Assembly (NCBI GenBank): GCA_018343915.1
Contig: JABRWF010000002.1
Coordinates: 2,976,001-3,040,000, forward strand
Length of the DNA stretch: 64,000 nucleotides
Reading direction: 5' to 3'
From: Agroathelia rolfsii
Taxonomy: Eukaryota > Basidiomycota > Agaricomycetes > Amylocorticiales > Amylocorticiaceae
Made by a program: the position numbers and the translations under genes. Shown here in pieces: positions 56,771-64,000 of the stretch. Below the pieces are notes generated by a model, which was given only the letters and a program-made list of their open reading frames with translations, was not told where the DNA came from and searched no databases. Position 1 is the first letter of the stretch. Every line of letters begins with the position of its first letter.

Positions 56771-59700
56771 ATGGCTTATCTTTTCAAATCCAACAAATCA
56801 GCATTGTCAGATCTGTCGTTAGACCTCCGCGATCCTGTCGAATGGAATGCAGGCATTCTAAAAAAACTGGACTATATTCTGGATACATCTGCATTAGCTT
56901 TTGATCCTGTCTACAGCTTGCTGGCTGCAGGTATACATCATCGAGGCGATCAAGAACTGATAGTACGGTAATCCTGACGAACCCTCAGGTACAACGACTG
57001 GAAGAATCCACGTATCTGGGCGGCCTGGCGTAAACGCTCTCATCAATGTGCCCCAAGGATATGGTGTCAGACTGCTTCAATTTGCCATTTCTACAGGAAA
57101 GATCATATGCGTCGGCGAGTATTACAAGGCATTGACGCTTCGTAGGTCGAAGCTGTTAAGGCTGATGGCGGTCTACTTGGATAACAGACGATACAAATAC
57201 ACTGCATGTTTGGGATATGCTGAACTTGGGGTTTCCCAAGTATCAGTCATCGCAGTCTTTTCGACAGCGGATTAAGTGGGTTCTTAATCATGTCTCGTCG
57301 AGATTTTCCTTAATTTGGGACTTTCCTAGCTCGATTCTGACTTCTCCGTCGCATGCTCATGTTTGTCAAGCCTGAAAATAATAGAATCGACCCCCTAATG
57401 ATTATATAGATTCTGATTGCTCTGGACTCAGGGCAAATTATCTCCTATGATCTTCTTTGCCTACGAAAGTCACCTTTTGTCATCGAGAACATCTGGAGGC
57501 GTCATGAGCAGATGGCCTGGGGAAATCAGAATGATGCTGACGAGCCTAGTCGGTAAGGGACCTCTATTTTCGATACATGAACACTGGTAATTTCCATTGT
57601 AGTTATGCAACTATCGATGTGGTGGGTCACCCACGCAATCTAGACCTTATCTTCATTGTTTATGGAGGTTCGTATTCAGTGCTCATGCCTGAATTTCAAC
57701 GATATTAATTGGATTTATCTAGGCGGAATCGTGTTATACAGCTTGGCATGTATTCAGTGTTGTGTCTCGATGCCGGTATCTGATTATAGCTATTGGTTTA
57801 TAACAGTCGCGACAAAAATCCCTAAGAATATATGAATACGTGGTCCCAGCGGGTGCTGGTGGTGGATATGGCTATCAGGGTCCTGTAATTCCACTTTCAA
57901 GGATAACATCTTTGTTACAGCTATTAAGATGCTCTATTTTAGGATGTCTTAACACTTCGCAGACCGCTAAGCACATGCTTAGCTGTCCATCCCGCTGGAT
58001 ACCACTTTGCTGTCGGTTATACCGATGGATCTATCGTTTTTTGGGCCATCGAAAATGAAGATCAACCAATTCTCGCTCGCACATTGACTGAAGCGGACGT
58101 AAATGTCGTCAAATCCGCGGAATTTGACGAATATATGGAGAATGAAAAGAAAAGAAGAGCCAACCCACAAGCTCGAGAGCCTATTTTCAAGCTAGCCTGG
58201 GCCTCATACTCGGCAAATAGTCATCTGGTTCCTCCCGGCTCAACGGTCTTAGCTGTTTTAGGAGGGTCGCAGGACTTAACGGAATCCACAGTAAACACAT
58301 TTCTTTTCCCTCCTTTTGACCCATCGGCATTAGCAACATCTTATTTTGGTGGCTCCACCAATGTTCCTCAATCGTCTGTCAGAGATGCTATTCATAGGAC
58401 GCTCGAACCCCTATCGACCGAGCAGTATGCCATAGATGGGCTCGTACAGGACTTTATTTTGCTCCCACAGGAAAGCCCTCATTTTTCTGGCGGTCTTGAT
58501 GCTGAAAGCATCCTAATTGTGTCGGACTCAATTGACGGGACGAGGTTCACTGAGGCATTTGAGTTTCCGCCACCATCTTTTCGGCAGAAAGAAACTGTGT
58601 CGAGAGCTTCGGACAATACAGCTCCGGAAGATAGCTCAAGAGACGTAGCCAATGATCTGGAATCTCTTCTCGAAACCATGGCTATCGATGTATCCCCTCA
58701 TATGCAGATTCTTCCATTCACTTATTTTAATGGAAACAATAGCATTATAGGTGGATTCACAGCTAAACTTGAAAACGACGTGTATCGATCTCTAGTGAAT
58801 CATCTCAATACGGTTCCTGAATATGTTCAATTGCTTGGTGGCATCGCTTGGATGGAAGGTCTCACAAAGGATGATGCAAGAATGGCAAAGGTACCAAACT
58901 TTGCTCTAGTGCATCTGCCTACGGTTCTCATTTTCCACAGTATCAACCCCACAGACTCTTGATCACACATCATTACGACCTGTCGATCCGGTTCCAAGAT
59001 CTCAGCCCACAATCACTTGTTAGCTCACGATCCCAGCCTCTACAGAATGACTTCCCTATGTTACTCCCTGACCTAACTATCTATGTTCGTCCTATCATAT
59101 CTGATGTTCCGATTATCAAGAAAATAGGACCATCGTTCCTGGCCGAAGCAAGGATCGAAACGATGTCGTTTGCTTCTAATTCTTTGGAGTGTGCTGTGAT
59201 ATTCCGTAGCGGTGAAACCCTGGTGGTTGCGCTTGATGATTGTAGGGAAAGGTATCTCAACTTGACCGAGGACGTCGATGATTCAGTGGTATCGTTACAC
59301 CATCTTGCGCATGGCTCCAACCCAGGTTTCCGCGCACAGTACTTTCTCGATAGTAGAAAGATTCCTGTTACCTCTTTCCATCTTTCGGACAATGGTGAGA
59401 ATATCCCGATGGGAATTTCATTTACCAGTACTAAGCCCAGGACAGGATTCTTAGCGACTGCATACGCAGATGGATCACTTATTGTGGTAGATAGTCGTGG
59501 CCCAAAGGTTCTCAGGCGGTACGACTCAACTGAGCTCCGGCGACACTCTGCTTTGTACATGACATCTTTACTCGATCCCATTCTTTCACTGTATTGGACT
59601 TTATCACGTGGGCCAGATGGCATACCGTCCCAGAAGCTCATAGCTGTGAAGAAGTCTGGACATGCGCTCATCTTCGTGTTGGAATATTTGAACAATCGTT

Positions 59701-60912
59701 GGTCGATTATATCTGATCCTTTAGAAGGTGAAGGAATCGCAAATCCTTTGGCTGACACGAGTTCTTTTGTATTCGACTCTAAGACTGGAACACCGCTGCG
59801 CGCAACAGACCGTAGCCTAAATGCTATCGTTCGCGGAGATACCATTGGGTTTAATGATTGTGTTTGGCTGGCTTGTGGAGCCAAGGGTGCCCGTACTTCC
59901 ATAAATATCACCGGACCTCGCATCGCAAAGGTTGATTGGCCTAGCAAATACGGAAGGGTGGAGCGAACACAAATTATCGAACATAACGGTATAAACATGT
60001 CGCATATACCATTGGCAGCGCACTGATAGTATATTGATAGGCTCACATGCTCTTGTCGCCTTTACTGACAAGCACGAATATATGATCTACTCTCTTCCTC
60101 ACTTAGAGCTCATTATGGCCACCAGCCTTCCGACCAAAGCTAGTAGGTAAGAAAATGGCCAGTTTAAAGTATTTTTCTTTTTGTGAACAAAATGTTTGTA
60201 GCACCTATGCGATTGATGAGACGGGTGACTATATCGAGTGGATTCACCGCTCAAACTCACTTGTAGTGGAAACAGTTACTTTAGCCACTTTGTTCCAGTC
60301 ACGTCGGCTAGCCGGAGATCCCTGGATAGACTTATCCACCCCCATCCACAAGATTCCAGAGCAGCCTCAACCATTCTCGACCAGCTTGTTGGAGCAGATG
60401 GGCTCATGGCTCACTACAAATCGCACACTCTCTGGCACTCAGATTGACGCCCTACGTAAGCAGCTTTTTTTTGTATAGCCCTTGACTTCTAGCTCAAGAG
60501 GAAAACAGTTGCTGGACCCGACAGACCTACCCCAACCATCATCAACACTAAGATGGAGAGTAAGATCCCGGAAACAAACACAAGCAACGTATACGGTAGT
60601 GCCGCATCTGTACTGAAAACGGCACAAGAAAGTCGTGCGACGATATTTGATAAGCTTAGTGCAGCTGTTCAAGAAAGAGGGTTAGTTTGCCTCTTCATGA
60701 AAACTCAATTGTAAGCTGATGAATTTATGTAGTCAAAGACTCAATGATTTGCAAGAATCTTTTGATGCCTTGCAGCAGGGCAGCGCTAACATGGTTGCCG
60801 AGGTTTGTCATATATCACTTGTTCTTAATAAACACTAGATCCTGAAACTCGACTACTATAGGCTAAAAAACTGGCAGCAAAACAGACAGCAAAGAGCTGG
60901 CTTGGCTTTTGA
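56771..60912 (+). CDS. Lgl/Sro7/tomosyn-family exocytosis regulator
   Basis: Fifteen exons give 1120 codons plus stop: 56771-56930, 56989-57114, 57188-57275, 57330-57360, 57410-57552, 57603-57667, 57723-57745, 57807-57884, 57943-58890, 58941-59988, 60041-60146, 60202-60455, 60509-60680, 60733-60802 and 60862-60912. The N-terminal beta-propeller has the family features ALAFDPVYSLLAAGTTTGRI, GVRLLQFAISTGKIICV, TLHVWDML, LALDSG-type (ILIALDSGQIISYDL) and AVHPAGYHFAVGYTDGS. The second propeller includes a GFLATAYADGSLIVVDSRGP segment. The extreme C-terminus (AVQERGQRLNDLQESFDALQ ... AKSWLGF) is R-SNARE-like, as in tomosyn and Sro7. Members bind t-SNAREs and Rab/Rho GTPases at the plasma membrane to regulate exocyst-dependent secretion and polarity. 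Two introns (57115-57187 and 57746-57806) appear to use GC donors; exon 7 is only 23 nt. Confidence 0.9.
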
Positions 60913-61101
60913 CCTTCTGGAATCCATTATCTAAGTACATAGCTTACATGCTAATCAGTGGATACTTCACAATCTCGTGTTTACATACGTAGGACCTTTA
61001 TGACATTACGAATCCCATACCTGCCATTCATTTTACATGTATCCATGGTTTATGAATGTAACTCTTGCTACAATTCAAGGCACGAGATCACAGTCTAACA
61101 A

Positions 61102-64000
61102 TCACTCAGATAATCCATCGTTTGCTAGCAATGCTATCATGGCTTCGATGACCGGGTTGTTTGGACCTGCGTCGAGTACCGTGCCTTCATCTACACATCG
61201 AAGCATCTGGGCGTCCAGCAAACGTCTGGACGCAAAATTAGTGATGCATTATTTATCCAAGAGGGAAAGTTGGGATCATACCGAAGCTGGTTCACAAGAA
61301 TTCCTATTCTCGGCCAAGCACGCAGCCTCAAAACACTATCTTTTGTACCAACAACCAATCCGCCACCAACATGGTTTATCATGACAGGCCCACCAAATAG
61401 TAACAGCGCATACATGGGGACCTACCAAAGAAAAACAATAAGCGATCTCGATCAACCTACGACTATAGGCACATGCCTCTGATGCATCCCTGAGAAAAAC
61501 CTTGGCTGTTTGGAATTTAGAAAAGTAAACCAGGAATGGCGATTTCCAAACGTTGACATCGAAGAGCACCGATCCAGGGTGTAAAAATACTCTCCCTCCC
61601 TGCAAATCATAGAGCCTAAAATCCTTTGCTTCGTTCTCCCTTTGTATTGTTCCAGCTTGTATCTTGTCAAACTTAATGGCGGATTTGGGGAGATGTACTC
61701 GGGTAATCCGTGGCCATAGGCCACCTACTATGATCGACTTCACGAGATTGACATTTCCTGAATTTTTATTCATGGATGGCGAACGGAGCGTGGTTGACAT
61801 GGGTATAAAGCCAATGTCTGATAAAGAAGTGAGGAAGTCTCCACGCAATGAAGTGATGTCTTGGAGGGAACTAAAAGATATGAAGTTCTATGAGAACTGT
61901 TAGATGGGGATTGTCTAAGCTGCAAGCATCAAGACTGACTTCTTCACAAAATGATTTAACTGCACCACGACATTTTCCTTCAGTATAGAGCCGTTCACAA
62001 GTTTCAAACGCTTCCAGATCTGTCAAGAGATCACTACCAGCTGATGCAAATCGCATACGGGCTCTGTTATTTCCCTGTCAATTTGTAAAATTATTGCATG
62101 AATATGATCGTCCTCACTTGTTTGCCTCGTCACGTTTATCCATTGGATTCAAAAACAGAGGTTTTGAAGAGAGAATACTTGTTATCGTAACGATTGGATT
62201 CAGACAGGAGAACATAGCACCCAAGATTAACATCTGAAGTCGATTAAGACTACAAAAAAACCATAAAAGTTTATCCCCTTTGTTAGACTTACTTTGGCCA
62301 GGCGAAGATCGACGGGTAGTAATGCCTTGGAAGAAGTAGTCAATCATTGAAACATTTTATTTTAAGATTGAAAAAAAAAATTACTACATACTATATTCCT
62401 GCCGAGAGCTGTCAATTCACCCTCATAATCAACTGCACCAAGATCTTCCAGAATAGACCAAGCTTTCTCCATAGCGCTGACTTTTGGAGGGCTGATCGCT
62501 CGACTCAGGAAGTACTAGTAGTCACTCTCAGATCCTTTCGCACTATTCCTAAAAATGAAAATGGATAAATACCTGAACATCTTCACTCTCCCTTGACACC
62601 TTTACTGCCAAAGAGATACTCTCAAGTGGAGCGCGAAGCATCTCTGGGATAGGGAACGCGCCGAACTTCGCCTCCTGGGTACGTGTATAGAGCTTGTAGC
62701 ACGTCCCAGGTTGGTTACGCCCAGCACGTCCTCTTCGCTGCCGGCCCGCCGCACGGGTAGTAAACACTTCAGAGAGTCGTGAAAGTCCTGTGTCGGGATC
62801 ATACCGTGTTTCTTTGACTCTGCCGGTATCGACGACACAGATGACATCGTCGATAGTAATAGATGTCTAGGAGCAAGAAGAGCTTCAGGAACCAGCTTGA
62901 CAGATTGCTATGATGACACATTCATACATACCTCGGCGACATTTGTGGCCGCTATAATCTTCCACTTGCTAGTCCTCTTGAACACCTCGCGCTGTTCGTC
63001 ACTGGATAGATTCGCATGCAGTGGATATAATGCCACATTGCTACTCGAAGTGACGGAGCGTATCGCTTCTATACATTGGCGGATTTCTTGAACTCCAGAC
63101 AAGAATATGAGAATACCCCCCTTTTTATCGGAGGTTTCGGTGATATGTGCAACTACGGTAGCGAGTAACTGTGGAATTGTGAGATGAATAACGAGCTCGC
63201 ATGCAAATATCTATCAGCTTGCGTACCTGATAGTCTAGTCGATTCGTGTTCACGATTGCATGTAAATATCTTATGTGCTCCTCATCAAGACCATTTTTTT
63301 CATATTCTTCAAAGAACTTTTGGTTCTTTTCATTATCCTCTTTTCTCGTCATGCGAGCGTAGACCGGCTTGTAATTGATCTTAGATATGACGTCTTCGAG
63401 ATATCTATGGCACGAAGTTGAGTAAAATATAACAGATTCATGTGAGGATGTCCCAAACGTACAGATCCGTGACAGGATGAGAGAATCCGGGGATTGTCAG
63501 AAGAGGTGCTCGATCAAAATAGTCAATAAATGCTTGATGATTGATGGTCGCAGACATCAAGATTACTTTGAGCGTAGGTTGTACCTTCAAAAGTTCCCTC
63601 AACTCGAGTAATAGGAAATCCCCATCGATGGAACGCTCATGGACCTAATTTAAATCATTCAGCAGAGCGATCAAGGAGTCGATAGGTGAATATAACGAGC
63701 CTCGTCAACAATAACATGGGTTACATTGTTTAGCTTGTCTCCCGAGGTAATGCGACGCAATGCCACACCAGTAGTACAGAACAAAATCTTTGTCCTATGA
63801 GTCTGGTTACTCTCTCCTCTAATAGCATAGCCGACAGAGCCGTCATCCGTGCGCTCCGCAGACACTCGTGCTGAGACGGACATGGCCGACAACCGGCGTG
63901 GCTGGGTGACAAGTATGGATGCCGTTGAGCCTCGGCCGTTTGTGATCATGGAGTCTAGAATAAACTGTGGTACTAGAACCCTAGTTAGACGGTAAGGTAG
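61102..64000 (-). CDS. DExH-box ATP-dependent RNA helicase (DHX29/36/57-like), partial
   Basis: The gene runs off the right edge; the N-terminus and Walker A are outside. Visible from 63982 leftward: VPQFILDSMI, motif Ia TQPRRLSAMSVSARV, then GYAIRGE, LFCTTGVALRR, and motif II DEVHERSIDGD, rebuilt across an intron at 63700-63645. SAT motif III is in LMSATINHQAFIDYF. Then come FLSGVQEIRQCIEAI, LHANLSSDEQREVF, KIIAATNVAETSITI, the GRAGRNQPGTCYKLY motif VI, the winged-helix/ratchet region LESISLAVKV, and an OB-fold domain (GGLWPRITRV, FLVYFSKFQTAKVFLRD). The C-terminus is EGTVLDAGPNNPVIEAMIAL before the stop at 61102. It unwinds RNA or G-quadruplex structures; the precise subgroup is uncertain. 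It is convergent with the Lgl gene. Confidence 0.9.

Overview
This window looks like nuclear DNA of a filamentous basidiomycete, probably Agaricomycotina. Genes are split by many short introns (mostly 45-75 nt, GT-AG), intergenic spacers are usually a few hundred bases, and both strands are used equally. The set of homologues (PA28-gamma-type proteasome activator, class II DAHP synthase, PacC/Rim101, Sgf11 with a long tail, Lgl/Sro7) fits a fungus that is not a Saccharomyces-type yeast. Exon coordinates were built by hand from splice signals and conserved motifs. For every model where I list all exons, the spliced length is a multiple of three. HUL5 and the helicase are only partly modelled.

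Layout. 0.3-2.1 kb (+): ribosome-assembly WD40 protein (RRB1/GRWD1). 2.3-3.6 kb (-): PA28-gamma-like proteasome activator with three consecutive micro-exons, divergent from TAF1 (+, 3.8-8.0 kb). 8.7-9.8 kb (+): myosin regulatory light chain. 9.8-23.0 kb: a gene-poor island whose only recognisable gene is pacC (+, 14.7-17.2 kb); its upstream half is rich in GCCAAG, the PacC target hexamer. 23.0-26.0 kb (-): two tandem paralogous AYR1-like short-chain reductases. 27.4-28.3 kb (-): isoprenylcysteine methyltransferase-family enzyme, divergent from class II DAHP synthase (+, 29.4-32.9 kb), which is followed by a 31-bp, four-copy minisatellite. 33.6-37.3 kb (-): HECT ligase (HUL5/UBE3C), divergent from a PAP2/dolichyldiphosphatase-like gene (+). 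39.1-40.5 kb (+): secreted PLC-like phosphodiesterase. 40.7-42.0 kb (-): UTP11, divergent from a FAR1-like putative DNA-binding protein (+, 42.1-43.4 kb). 43.7-46.0 kb (+): Ulp1 SUMO protease. 46.2-46.9 kb (-): BET1 SNARE. 47.4-49.0 kb (-): UPF0658-like membrane protein. 49.6-51.2 kb (-): SGF11. 51.5 kb (-): intron-containing tRNA-Val(AAC). 51.8-56.5 kb (+): a 1460-residue coiled-coil protein of unknown function. 56.8-60.9 kb (+): Lgl/Sro7/tomosyn. 61.1 kb to the right edge (-): DExH helicase, cut by the window.

Most genes are housekeeping: ribosome biogenesis (RRB1, UTP11), transcription (TAF1, SGF11, PacC), ubiquitin/SUMO/proteasome (PA28, HUL5, ULP1), secretion (BET1, Lgl/Sro7, UPF0658-like) and lipid or isoprenoid metabolism. 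They do not form an obvious functional cluster. I found no transposon with intact coding capacity, no CRISPR array and no clear secondary-metabolite cluster. The most interesting signals are gene-structure oddities (9-, 14- and 18-nt exons in a row; several introns that appear to use GC donors), the PacC-site-rich island around pacC, and the recent tandem duplication of the reductase gene.
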